The notes: generated by a model not told the origin, from the letters alone. A stretch of 33,804 nucleotides of DNA from an uncultured Eubacteriales bacterium (GCA_900316715.1 ONEC01000010.1:1-33804); one strand, 5' to 3'. Positions 8,574 to 17,290 are shown, counted from the first letter of the stretch. Translations and numbers: made by a program.

Positions 8574-8730
8574 TTGCCACAAACTTATTCATAATGTCGG
8601 TGCTTCGCACCTAACCGTCTCTTTCAGAGACGCATTATTTCATAATTTTGTGGCAATCCTGCTTTGCAGGATCCTCACAAACAGAAAACACCTCTTAGAA
8701 TGCAAGCATTCCCGAGCTGTTTCCTGTTTG
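8574..8730. repeat. Mosaic structured repeat, copy 1 (dprA-topA spacer)
   Basis: An outer perfect 10-bp stem TTGCCACAAA (8574-8583) / TTTGTGGCAA (8647-8656) encloses two hairpins: GGTGC-TTC-GCACC (8599-8611) and GTCTCT-TTC-AGAGAC (8617-8631). Next comes ATCCTGC-TTT-GCAGGAT (8656-8672), then a hairpin complex closed by CAAACAG/CTGTTTG around the core CTTAGAATGCAAGCATTC (8694-8711). It shares two cores with copy 2 at 19098-19190: TTATTCATAATGYCGGTGCT and CTTAGAATGCAAGCATTC. There are no good coding frames across it. Whether it is a DNA mobile relic or part of the mRNA between dprA and topA cannot be decided here. Confidence 0.75.
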
Positions 8731-8766
8731 CAAGTCCTTCTAAAACAATTATCCTTGACTTTTATA

Positions 8767-9879
8767 TCACAAATCATTTTTATAAGCAAGCGCAATCTGA
8801 TAAAAGCCGGGCACGGGTTCTGCGACTATGCCACGCTGTTTCATGGAGCTAAGTGCTGAAATAACGGCCGTTACAGTCTCTCCGGTTTCCCTTATAAGAT
8901 CATCAATAAATTTTGGCATCACACTCATATTGTTTAAAATTTTTCTCTCAATCTCTGTGATCTCCGGGTCCGGTTTCTTACGTTTTATCTTAACTTCAGT
9001 TCCCGCTTTATAGTCATTCAGTATATCCTCTGGTCCTGTTACACAAACTGCCCCGCTCCTGATAAGTCCGTTAGTTCCCTCACTGAGAGGGTCCCCTATT
9101 CTTCCCGGAACAGCATAGATGCTTCTGCCCTGTTCCAAGGCCGCATCTGCCGTTATCAGTGTTCCGCTCCTCTTCCGCGCTTCCACCACCAGCACAGCAT
9201 CTGACAGCCCGCTGATTATCCTGTTCCTTGCCGGAAAGTTTATCCCGATAGGTGAAACCTCCGGCCCATACTCCGAAACTATAACACCGTCCGCGATAAG
9301 TTTTTCGTATATAGGGAAATTATCTCTCGGATAGCAGAAGTTAAGACCGCTCCCCAGCACCGCCGCTGTCCTGCCATTTATCTTTTGAGCTCCCGTATGT
9401 GCCCTTGCATCTATGCCGGCAGCCATGCCGCTTACAATTACAGCTCCATTTGAAGCGAGAGTCTCTGAGAAAGCTTCAGCCACTGCACTTCCATAACCCG
9501 TTGGTTTCCTGGCACCTATCACCGCTATGCAGAGAGCTTCTTTCAGAATAGATAAGTCGCCTTTATAGAAAAGCGTAAGGGGACAGTCATAGATATCCAG
9601 AAGTCTTTCGGGGTAATCATCATCAATAGGAGTAACGAAGTTAATCTCATTTTTCCTGAGACTATCTTCATACTCCTCAAACCAGCCATCGTATTTCGAA
9701 TCAAGTATCTCATCCGCCGCTGCCCTCTTCAGTGCACCGGATTCCACAAGAGCCGCACAGGTTCCGGCATCCATTTCATTATATACAGCCTCTGGACTGC
9801 CGAGCTGCCGCAGAAGCTTTGTCTTATCCGTAGTTCCCATCTGCCTCAGATGATTAAGCCAAAGATAATACTTTCTCAT
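8767..9879 (-). CDS. dprA: DNA-processing protein DprA (Smf)
   Basis: DprA binds incoming single-stranded DNA and loads RecA during natural transformation. The extended Rossmann fold is recognised from CIAVIGARKPTGYG (about residue 117), the hallmark GMAAGIDARAHTGA, and the LGSGLNFCYP segment followed by YEKLI. The N-terminal about 65 residues are a helical SAM-like region, and the C-terminal about 60 residues form a winged helix (EIERKILNNMSVMPKFIDDL). At 370 aa it is a normal full-length member. The ATG overlaps the comM stop (ATGA), with GGGAGG inside the end of comM, so the two are translationally coupled. The pairing with comM suggests competence or DNA-uptake capacity. Confidence 0.97.
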   Translation of the reverse strand: MRKYYLWLNHLRQMGTTDKTKLLRQLGSPEAVYNEMDAGTCAALVESGALKRAAADEILDSKYDGWFEEYEDSLRKNEINFVTPIDDDYPERLLDIYDCPLTLFYKGDLSILKEALCIAVIGARKPTGYGSAVAEAFSETLASNGAVIVSGMAAGIDARAHTGAQKINGRTAAVLGSGLNFCYPRDNFPIYEKLIADGVIVSEYGPEVSPIGINFPARNRIISGLSDAVLVVEARKRSGTLITADAALEQGRSIYAVPGRIGDPLSEGTNGLIRSGAVCVTGPEDILNDYKAGTEVKIKRKKPDPEITEIERKILNNMSVMPKFIDDLIRETGETVTAVISALSSMKQRGIVAEPVPGFYQIALAYKNDL

Positions 9880-11444
9880 ACTACATCCTCCCTTCCGTCA
9901 TTTCTGAAAAAGAGAGCTTCTCTTATATCATCCTCCGTTATCTTCTCTCTGTCGTTCAGGTCAGCGATAGTCCTGACAAGTCTCAGCAGCCTGAAGTATC
10001 CTCTGGCAGAAATATCCGTAGAATCATAAGCCATCTTAAGCAGCCTGTCACAGGATAGTGAGAGGTCGATATATTTCTCTATACCGCTCTGGGGAAGTTC
10101 TGAATTAAAGCTCCAGCTTTCACGCCTATATCTGTGGCTCTGCCTCTCCCTTGCCATCTCCACCTTCTCCCTCAGCACCGATGACGGAGTACTCTTCTCC
10201 TTGCTGAACATGTCTTCGAAAGAAAGAGGAGCCACCTCCAGCCTGATATCAATTCTATCCATGATAGGATGACTTATCCTGTTCTGATAAGCGGTTATTT
10301 CATGATAAGTGCATCGGCACCGTGCTCTGTCAGGATAGAACCCGCAGGGACAGTTATTCCTTGCCGCAACAAGCATGAATCTTGCAGGAAATGTATAGGA
10401 CGCCCTTACTCTCGACACCGTAACTGACTTATCTTCCATGGGCTGTCTCAGCGCTTCTATAGCAGATCTTTTAAAATGAGGGAATTCATCCAGAAAAAGA
10501 ACACCTCCTGATGCCAGAGTAATCTCTCCCGGTTTGGGTTTCTCACCTCCCCCTATAAGTGCATTTTCAGATACAGAATAATGCGGCGAACGGTATGGCC
10601 TTTTCTCTATAAGAGACGTTCCTCCTTTAAGCATTCCGGCCACGCTGTATATCTTTGTCAGTTCCAGTTTTTCCTGATAATCCATCTTAGGAAGAATTCC
10701 GGGAAGTGCCTTTGCCATCATGGATTTACCTGATCCGGCCGCACCGGTCATTAGAATATTGTGGAAGCCCGCTGCCGCTATCACCATTCCGCGCTTTGCA
10801 CTCTCCTGACCACGAATATCCGCGAAATCCACATATTCTTCGGTTTCATCTGTTTTCTTCTTACTTCTGCTTCTTCTCTCAGTGGAGCCTGATCCGCCAA
10901 ATACTATGTCTGTCATCTTCCCGCCGTTTTCCATGTGGAACAGCATTTCAACCAGTTCCTTAAGACTATCAGCCGGAACCACCTCTATACCTTTTATGAA
11001 ACGTGCTTCTGCAGTATTCTCTGACGGAACCACCACTGTCTTAATACCTCTTGTGGATGCAAAATGAACAACAGGAAGAACCCCCGGTACCGGAAGGATA
11101 CTGCCGTCCAGGCCAAGCTCACCAAGAAATACAATGCTATTAAATTTTTCACTATATGGGATTACCTGCATGGCGATAAGAACCGCGACAGCTATGGACA
11201 GGTCGAAGCCTGTGCCGTCTTTTCTGATATCTGCAGGTGAAAGATTCACGGTAATCCTCTGGGCAGGCAGGATAAACCCTGTATTCCTGAGTGCAGAACG
11301 CACCCGGTCTCTGGCCTCCTTAACAGACGCCGCAAGATAGCCCACCAGATCAAAGGATGGAAGGCCGTTACTGATATCCGCCTCAACCGATATGAGCATA
11401 CCATCTATACCCACCGGGATTCCGCTGTATACCTTACTATACAT
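9876..11444 (-). CDS. comM: YifB/ComM-family Mg-chelatase-like AAA+ ATPase
   Basis: ComM is a hexameric helicase that promotes branch migration during transformation. The N-terminal Lon-like (S16) domain (about residues 1-160: GLPSFDLVGY, then VNLSPADIRKDGTGFDL) precedes the Mg-chelatase AAA+ domain with Walker A GAAGSGKS, Walker B LFLDEFPHF and the zinc-finger-like CPCGFYPDRARCRC. A C-terminal ChlI-like helical region ends the 522-aa protein. The ATG at 11444 fits the family N-terminus but has no visible Shine-Dalgarno sequence; TATAAA lies 8 bases upstream of the start codon. It is the first gene of comM-dprA, and begins only 36 bases after an upstream terminator. Confidence 0.96.
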   Translation of the reverse strand: MYSKVYSGIPVGIDGMLISVEADISNGLPSFDLVGYLAASVKEARDRVRSALRNTGFILPAQRITVNLSPADIRKDGTGFDLSIAVAVLIAMQVIPYSEKFNSIVFLGELGLDGSILPVPGVLPVVHFASTRGIKTVVVPSENTAEARFIKGIEVVPADSLKELVEMLFHMENGGKMTDIVFGGSGSTERRSRSKKKTDETEEYVDFADIRGQESAKRGMVIAAAGFHNILMTGAAGSGKSMMAKALPGILPKMDYQEKLELTKIYSVAGMLKGGTSLIEKRPYRSPHYSVSENALIGGGEKPKPGEITLASGGVLFLDEFPHFKRSAIEALRQPMEDKSVTVSRVRASYTFPARFMLVAARNNCPCGFYPDRARCRCTYHEITAYQNRISHPIMDRIDIRLEVAPLSFEDMFSKEKSTPSSVLREKVEMARERQSHRYRRESWSFNSELPQSGIEKYIDLSLSCDRLLKMAYDSTDISARGYFRLLRLVRTIADLNDREKITEDDIREALFFRNDGREDVV

Positions 11445-11480
11445 ATTTAGATTTATAAAGTGGAATGTATGAATATAATA

Positions 11481-11523
11481 AACGGGAAGGCAGATTATTT
11501 CAAGTGTAATCTGTCTCCCCGTT
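11481..11523 (-). terminator. Terminator after the CobW gene pair
   Basis: The inverted repeat AACGGGRAGRCAGATTA forms a 17-bp stem with one G-T pair and one mismatch, with a 9-base loop (11498-11506), followed on the minus strand by TATTATATTC. It lies 17 bases after the stop of the CobW-YcgQ gene. Confidence 0.8.
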
Positions 11524-11539
11524 GAAATTCGAAAAACTA

Positions 11540-12499
11540 TTAATCAAAGGTTATATATGGTCTCTCTGAAGGTGATGTAAGTGATACCTTCTCAGCATAG
11601 AGTACCGGGCCGTAACCCTCGAATTCTTCATAGTACTCTTTCTTAAGTACGCCTTCTACAATAACGAAGTCTCTGTCCTTAAGATTAGATGCACCGTTAT
11701 AAACAACCTTCATTCCATAGAATTCTATATCAGCTTCACAGCAGGTCATGATAAATCTTCCTGTTACAAACTGGTTTTTTCCATAATTAGAAGGTCTGTG
11801 CACCATAGCCTTGAAATGCACTCTCTTGCCATCATACTTGTCAGGATTATTAGTTGAATCAAGATAGAGGATTCCGAAGTCGTCCTCTTCGATTTCGATC
11901 GGATCCGCATCCAGATTGTATGGTATATAGGCTTCATCTTCAAACTGGAGCGGCTGACCATCCTTCTTCTCAAAGATAACCTGAGCGCGGCGGTTTACCG
12001 CACGGATAGCTCTCTTATAATCACTGGCCTTTGTATCCTCCTCGCAGCGGTTGAAGATGATCATGTCTGCATTTCTTATCTGATCCATGATGATCTTACG
12101 CATGTTTGCCATATACATATCGTAGGTTGTTGTATCCACAAAGGAGATAACCTGTACGACTGTCCAGCCGTTAGGAACCTTGATGTTAAATATTCTATCC
12201 AGTTCCCACATACCATTATATTCTATTACGACATTTTCAGGCTTATACTTCTTGCTGAGCTCCATCAGATGCTCTTCTGTCAGATTCTCCTCTGATATCT
12301 CTTCAAGAAAGATATTTCTCTTCTTCAGCTGAGCCTGGTCAAACTCCTCTTCTCCATCTTCACACATAAGAAGAAGTGTTGGAGCACCTTCTGTAAATCC
12401 CTGGTTTATAAGTATGTCCTTTGCAAATGTAGTCTTACCGCTTCCGAGAAATCCCATGAATACATATACTGGAATTTCCTTTATATTTGTTCCCGGCAC
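11540..12499 (-). CDS. CobW-family GTPase fused to a C-terminal YcgQ (DUF1980)-like domain
   Basis: The protein is 319 aa. The N-terminal G domain has the P-loop GFLGSGKTT (residues 16-24) and a CobW-like fold, but lacks the CxCC metal motif of its neighbour. From about residue 205 the sequence changes to FGILYLDSTNNPDKYDGKRV, then NQFVTGRFIMTCCEADIEFYG and a SERPYITFD end. This is the pattern of the C-terminal domain of YcgQ, the partner of the YcgR permease in zinc-linked loci of Bacillus. A GTPase metal chaperone fused to this domain suggests a zinc (or other transition metal) handling role, which is inference. The start is GTG with AGGAGG 8 bases upstream. It lies 34 bases after the His-rich CobW gene and is presumably co-transcribed with it. 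Confidence 0.85.
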   Translation of the reverse strand: MPGTNIKEIPVYVFMGFLGSGKTTFAKDILINQGFTEGAPTLLLMCEDGEEEFDQAQLKKRNIFLEEISEENLTEEHLMELSKKYKPENVVIEYNGMWELDRIFNIKVPNGWTVVQVISFVDTTTYDMYMANMRKIIMDQIRNADMIIFNRCEEDTKASDYKRAIRAVNRRAQVIFEKKDGQPLQFEDEAYIPYNLDADPIEIEEDDFGILYLDSTNNPDKYDGKRVHFKAMVHRPSNYGKNQFVTGRFIMTCCEADIEFYGMKVVYNGASNLKDRDFVIVEGVLKKEYYEEFEGYGPVLYAEKVSLTSPSERPYITFD

Positions 12500-12533
12500 C
12501 GTGATATCCTCCTGCCTTAGTTAATCGTTAAAC

Positions 12534-13697
12534 TTAAAGTCCGAAAAGCTCGGCTATCTTATCTTCCTTCAGCTTGCTGCCGATAACGCAGAGCTTTCCT
12601 GTATAATCTGCTGAGCCCTCGCGGATCTCATACTCACCAGGTACAAGGTCGAACTCAAGCCAGTTATTGTCCTTATCAGGGATGATTCCCTTAGCTCTGA
12701 GGATGATACCGAACTCGTTATCTTCTTCAACTGAAAGCTTCTTAAGGATCTCCTCAAGCTCTTCACGTGAATACTTATGAGCTGTCTCTCTTCCCCAGCT
12801 TGTGAATACTTCGTCAGCATCATGTCCGTGATGATGATGTCCGCAGCTGCATACTCCGTTCTCATCATAATGATGCTCATGATGGTGATGCTCGTGATCA
12901 TGCTCATCATGGTCGTGATCATCATCGTCATGATCGTGATGGTGATGGCAGCACTCATGTTCGTCGTGATCATCATCGTCATGGTCGTGATGGTGATGGC
13001 AGCACTCATCATGATCGTCATCGTCATGATGATGGTGGTGATGCTCATGCTCCTCTTCCTCAGCATCATACTTAAAGTTCTTCATAATGTCTTCGATATT
13101 AGATGAATGCTCGATAGCATCCAAGATAACTGTTCCTGAGATATCATCCCATGGAGTTGTTATGATACGTGCCTCAGCATTATGCTCCTTGATCATATCA
13201 ACAGCTGTAACAAGCTTATCCTCTGCAGCTGACTGAGTACGGCTAAGAACTACAGTTCCACAAGCCTCGATCTGATTCAGGAAGAACTCACCAAAGTTCT
13301 TTATGTACATCTTAGCTTTAGTAACATCAACAACTGTTGTTGCACTGTTAAGCTCTATATCTACCTGCTCTGCAGCCTTCTGAACAGCCTTAATAACATC
13401 AGAGAGCTTTCCAACTCCTGATGGCTCGATGATAATTCTGTCAGGTGCGTAGTCTTTAACAACCTGCTGAAGTGCTTCACCAAAATCACCAACAAGAGAA
13501 CAGCAGATACATCCGGAGTTCATCTCATTTATCTGTACTCCTGCATCCTTAAGGAATCCACCATCGATTCCTATCTCACCAAACTCGTTCTCGATAAGTA
13601 CGAGTTTCTCGCCCTTAAAAGCTTCCTCAATAAGCTTCTTGATAAGAGTCGTCTTTCCGGCTCCAAGAAATCCTGATATGATATCAATCTTAGCCAC
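12534..13697 (-). CDS. CobW/ZNG1-type GTP-dependent metallochaperone with long His/Asp-rich stretch
   Basis: The protein is 387 aa. The P-loop GFLGAGKTT and the metal-relay motif GCICCSL (CxCC) identify the COG0523 family, cytosolic GTPases that insert zinc or related metals. An insert between the G domain and the C-terminal CobW_C domain contains some 40 His plus many Asp and Cys residues (HHHHHHDDDDHDECCHHHH-type blocks), a metal-storage or sensing segment. The C-terminal domain runs from about AKGIIPDK to the end. I chose GTG at 13697: GGAGG sits 8 bases upstream, and the residue after it begins AKIDIISGF. The ATG 15 bases further upstream overlaps the ribosome binding site, and an even longer frame lacks a site. 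Confidence 0.93.
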   Translation of the reverse strand: MAKIDIISGFLGAGKTTLIKKLIEEAFKGEKLVLIENEFGEIGIDGGFLKDAGVQINEMNSGCICCSLVGDFGEALQQVVKDYAPDRIIIEPSGVGKLSDVIKAVQKAAEQVDIELNSATTVVDVTKAKMYIKNFGEFFLNQIEACGTVVLSRTQSAAEDKLVTAVDMIKEHNAEARIITTPWDDISGTVILDAIEHSSNIEDIMKNFKYDAEEEEHEHHHHHHDDDDHDECCHHHHDHDDDDHDEHECCHHHHDHDDDDHDHDEHDHEHHHHEHHYDENGVCSCGHHHHGHDADEVFTSWGRETAHKYSREELEEILKKLSVEEDNEFGIILRAKGIIPDKDNNWLEFDLVPGEYEIREGSADYTGKLCVIGSKLKEDKIAELFGL

Positions 13698-13725
13698 TTT
13701 TCTTTCCTCCATTCCAGTTTCAAAG

Positions 13726-13794
13726 CACTGTCCATGCAGTGTAAACAAATTACTAGAGAGCGTCGGTAATGTAACAGCCACCCCCTACGCTCTC
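13726..13794 (-). promoter_or_regulatory. Untranslated leader with two hairpins ahead of the CobW pair
   Basis: The 133-base gap between glgB and the CobW start holds a perfect 8-bp stem GAGAGCGT/ACGCTCTC (13756-13763 with 13787-13794) around a 23-base G-rich loop, and a 5-bp hairpin CACTG/CAGTG (13726-13741). No T-run follows the first stem, so it may be either a weak glgB terminator or a regulatory leader. No Zur box was recognised. Confidence 0.4.
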
Positions 13795-13830
13795 AATAAA
13801 ATCTAATACATCAGCCGATCTTATGACCGG

Positions 13831-16041
13831 TTATTTTGTCTTTACCTTTTTAAATACACTCATTGAAAGTCCAGGTACGGTGATTGAAATATAATTGCTT
13901 CTTCCATCTACCTTTCCTGCTTTTGAAATCTTAGCTGTCTTGTTGTTTCTTCCATCTCCGCCATACTTTGCAGCGTCACTTGAGAAGACTTCCTTCCACT
14001 TTCCTGCAGAAGGGACAGCCAGCTTATAATTCTTAGCATCAACAGGTGTGAAGTTAAGAACCACAAGAAGTGTATCCTTTTCATTACTTCCTCTTCTTTC
14101 GAAGGAAAGTATAGAGTGGTTGGCATCATTTGCATTTATCCATGCAAAGCCTTCCGGATCACTGTCCAGCTCATACAGAGCAGGCTGTGATGTGTAAAGC
14201 TTATTCAGGTCCTTCACATACTCATGAAGATATCTGTGAGCATCAAACTCAAAGAGTGACCAGTCAAGCTCGGAAGATTCATTCCACTCCTTCATCTGGG
14301 CGAATTCCTGACCCATGAAGAGAAGCTTTCTTCCCGGATGAGTCATCATAAAGCCGTATGCCGCTCTGAGATTTGAGAACTTATCCTCATAGCCTCCCGG
14401 CATCTTCTCTATCATAGACCCCTTCTCATGAACCACCTCATCGTGTGAGAGAACAAGTATGAACTTCTCACTGTAAGCATATACCATACTGAAGGTAAGT
14501 TCCTGATGATGATACTTCCTGTAAAGCGGATCCTGTCTCATGTATCCAAGGAAATCATTCATCCAGCCCATATTCCATTTATAATCGAATCCAAGTCCGC
14601 CCTCGTCAACTGCATGAGTCATCATCGGCCAGGCCGTTGACTCTTCTGCAATCATCATTACATCAGGGTAGAGCTCATTCATCTTGGTGCTGAGTTCCTT
14701 AATAAATTCAATGGCTTCAAGATTCTCGTTGCCTCCGAACTTGTTAGGTACCCATTCACCAGGTCCACGTCCGTAATCAAGATAAAGCATGGAAGCTACT
14801 GCATCCATACGGATACCATCGATGTGGTATTTATCAGCCCAGTAAAGAGCGTTGGCCACAAGGAAGTTCCTTACCTCATTACGTCCATAGTTAAATATAT
14901 AGGTTCCCCAGTGTGGATGCTCTCCACGTCTAGGGTCTTCATTCTCATAAAGTGCTGTTCCGTCAAATCTTCCAAGTCCATGCTCATCCTTAGGGAAATG
15001 CGCTGGCACCCAGTCAATTATGACTCCCAGTCCCTTTCTATGCATGTAATCTACAAAATACATAAAATCCTGAGGACTTCCGTATCTTGAAGTTGGTGCA
15101 TAGTATCCGGTTACCTGATAACCCCATGAAGGATCATAAGGATGTTCCATAACCGGCATAAGCTCAACGTGGGTATAACCCATGGAAAGCATATAATCTG
15201 AAAGCTTCTCAGCTATCTCACGATAGTTGAAGAATTCTCTTCCATCAACAGGTCTCTTCCATGAACCCAGATGAACTTCATATACATTCATCGGCTTCTC
15301 AAGCTTTTTATTCTTACCTCTTTCAGCCATAAAGCTGTCATCGGTCCAGTCAAACTTAAGATCAGTAACAACAGATGCATTGGCCGGACGAACCTCTGAT
15401 GAATAGCCGTATGGGTCAGCCTTCATAAAGACATTTCCCTTCTTTGAAGCTACTTCATACTTATATATCTCGCCTTCGAAGTCACCAGGGATAAAAAGCT
15501 CAAATATTCCAGAATAATCAAGCTTTCTCATCTGGTATCTTCTGCCGTCCCAGTTACAGAAGTTACCTACAACTGAAACACGCTCTGCGTTTGGTGCCCA
15601 TACTGCGAAAAGTGTACCATCTACACCATCCACATTCATTGGGTGAGCACCCAGCTTCTTATATATCTCATAGTGCATGCCTTCGTTATAAAGGCTTATA
15701 TCTATTGGATCGATAACCGGTTCAAAGATATAAGGATCTACGAAAGTTTCCTCTTTTCCATCCTCATACTTAACCTTGACCTTGTAATCAAAGCTCTTCT
15801 TGTCTTTAATCTTAATGCTGTAGAAGCCCTTTACTCTGTCTGAAACCAGCGCGTACTCCTTGCCTGTCTCAACATCAGCTATCTTAACAACCTTGGCATC
15901 CGGAATGAATACATTTACATATACATCATCCAGGCATTCATGCATACCAAGAATGTGGTGAGGATTGTCGTGCTTAGCTGTAATAAGCGCTTCAACCTCC
16001 ATCCAGTTTATTGCAAATACGTTACGTCTAGGTTTCATCAT
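13831..16041 (-). CDS. glgB: 1,4-alpha-glucan branching enzyme (GH13)
   Basis: Makes alpha-1,6 branches in glycogen. Two N-terminal CBM48-like modules (about residues 25-110 and 140-230, the second with FAVWAPNAERVSVVGNFCNW) precede the GH13 barrel. Catalytic residues are Asp413 (GIRMDAVASMLYLDY), Glu466 (MMIAEEST) and Asp534 (LSHDEVVHEKGSM). The all-beta C-terminal domain ends near SMSVFKKV. At 736 aa it is typical of the two-CBM type. The start has GAGGA upstream, and the gene begins 5 bases after the DUF1015 stop, so it is likely in an operon with that gene. No other glycogen gene is in the window. Confidence 0.98.
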   Translation of the reverse strand: MMKPRRNVFAINWMEVEALITAKHDNPHHILGMHECLDDVYVNVFIPDAKVVKIADVETGKEYALVSDRVKGFYSIKIKDKKSFDYKVKVKYEDGKEETFVDPYIFEPVIDPIDISLYNEGMHYEIYKKLGAHPMNVDGVDGTLFAVWAPNAERVSVVGNFCNWDGRRYQMRKLDYSGIFELFIPGDFEGEIYKYEVASKKGNVFMKADPYGYSSEVRPANASVVTDLKFDWTDDSFMAERGKNKKLEKPMNVYEVHLGSWKRPVDGREFFNYREIAEKLSDYMLSMGYTHVELMPVMEHPYDPSWGYQVTGYYAPTSRYGSPQDFMYFVDYMHRKGLGVIIDWVPAHFPKDEHGLGRFDGTALYENEDPRRGEHPHWGTYIFNYGRNEVRNFLVANALYWADKYHIDGIRMDAVASMLYLDYGRGPGEWVPNKFGGNENLEAIEFIKELSTKMNELYPDVMMIAEESTAWPMMTHAVDEGGLGFDYKWNMGWMNDFLGYMRQDPLYRKYHHQELTFSMVYAYSEKFILVLSHDEVVHEKGSMIEKMPGGYEDKFSNLRAAYGFMMTHPGRKLLFMGQEFAQMKEWNESSELDWSLFEFDAHRYLHEYVKDLNKLYTSQPALYELDSDPEGFAWINANDANHSILSFERRGSNEKDTLLVVLNFTPVDAKNYKLAVPSAGKWKEVFSSDAAKYGGDGRNNKTAKISKAGKVDGRSNYISITVPGLSMSVFKKVKTK

Positions 16042-16046
16042 AAGAT

Positions 16047-17288
16047 TTAGTCCTCATCAAGTCTGTGAATAAATATGCCACTTCTGAGCTTTGGTTCAAA
16101 CCAGGTAGATTTCGGTGGCATCAGACGTCCTGCGTCAGCCACATCGAAAAGTTCTCCGATAGAAGTCGGATACATGGAGAACGCAACCTTCATATCAGTG
16201 TTTACTCTTCTCTCAAGCTCTCCGAGACCTCTTATTCCTCCGACAAATGCAATTCTGCTGTCGGTTCTTGGATCTTCTATTCCAAGAATAGGATTCAGTA
16301 CATAATTCTGAAGAAGTGATACATCGAGTCCTTCTACAGGATCGCTGCTCTTTAATTCATCGTGAATCTTCAGTACATACCAGTTGTCTTCGATGAACAT
16401 TCCAACAGTACCTTTTTCTTCAGGCTGATAAGCTGCATCTGTCTTCTCAATGTCATATATTTCAGAAAGCTTCTCAAAGAACTCATCCTTTGACATTCCC
16501 TTAAGATCCTTTACAACTCTGTTGTATGGAAGTATCTTAAGTTCGCTTTCAGGGAAAAGAACTGAAAGGAAGAAATTAAACTCTTCTTCTCCTGTATATC
16601 CAGGGTTCTCTTCTCTCTTTCTGAGACCTACCTTTACAGCAGATGCTGCTCTGTGATGACCATCTGCAATATAGATTCTGTTCTCATCTGCAAACTCACT
16701 TCTGATAACTTCTATATCAGCACTCTCTGTGATAACCCATACATTATGAGTAACACCGTCATCTGAGGTAAAGCCATATGTCTTTGGAGTTTCCTTAACT
16801 CTTCCGACTACTTCATTTATCTTATCTCTGTCTCTGTAAGCCAGGAAAATAGGACCTGTCTGAGCATCACATGTATAAATGTGATTGATTCTGTCCTGCT
16901 CCTTGGCTGCCAGTGTATTTTCATGTTTCTTGATGATATTGTTCTGATAATCATCTATAGATGCTGCAGCAACGATACCTGTCTGTGATCTTCCATCCAT
17001 GATAAGCTCATAAATGTAATATACAGGACTTTCATCATGAATATATGTACCATCGCTGAAAGCACCATGAAGCAGCTCACGGGCTTTGCCGTAAGCTGCT
17101 TCTGAATACATATCAAAATCATCATCAAAATTGGTTTCAGGTCGGTCGATTCTAAGGAATGACTTAGGCTCTTTAGCTACTTCTTCCTTAGCTTCTTTTC
17201 TGTTATAAACATCGTAGGGAAGCGCTGCTACCCTAGCAACTACGCTCTCGTCAGGACGATATCCTGCGAACGGACGAACGACTGCCAT
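16047..17288 (-). CDS. DUF1015 (COG4198) family protein, ParB/SerK-like
   Basis: The protein is 413 aa. The N-terminus VRPFAGYRPDESVVARVAALPYDVYN is diagnostic of DUF1015, and the central motif YIADGHHRAASA resembles the DGHHR signature of the ParB/sulfiredoxin fold. The same fold supports the ADP-dependent serine kinase SerK of Thermococcus. In Clostridia the family is often found beside serA/serC; here serA and serC are 2-5 kb upstream on the same strand. A role in phosphoserine or serine metabolism is therefore a reasonable inference, not a demonstrated one. The gene starts 2 bases after the P-loop kinase stop and is 5 bases ahead of glgB, so coupling with both is likely. Confidence 0.9.
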   Translation of the reverse strand: MAVVRPFAGYRPDESVVARVAALPYDVYNRKEAKEEVAKEPKSFLRIDRPETNFDDDFDMYSEAAYGKARELLHGAFSDGTYIHDESPVYYIYELIMDGRSQTGIVAAASIDDYQNNIIKKHENTLAAKEQDRINHIYTCDAQTGPIFLAYRDRDKINEVVGRVKETPKTYGFTSDDGVTHNVWVITESADIEVIRSEFADENRIYIADGHHRAASAVKVGLRKREENPGYTGEEEFNFFLSVLFPESELKILPYNRVVKDLKGMSKDEFFEKLSEIYDIEKTDAAYQPEEKGTVGMFIEDNWYVLKIHDELKSSDPVEGLDVSLLQNYVLNPILGIEDPRTDSRIAFVGGIRGLGELERRVNTDMKVAFSMYPTSIGELFDVADAGRLMPPKSTWFEPKLRSGIFIHRLDED

Positions 17289-17290
17289 CT

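Noticed and set aside
8527-8859. Plus-strand 110-residue frame across the dprA-topA spacer
   Set aside because: It overlaps both flanking genes and the hairpin repeat, and has no ribosome site or recognisable sequence.
12569-13106. Met/Ile/Thr-rich frames on both strands over the His-rich CobW segment
   Set aside because: Frame-shifted and antisense readings of the CAT/GAT codon repeats, not genes.
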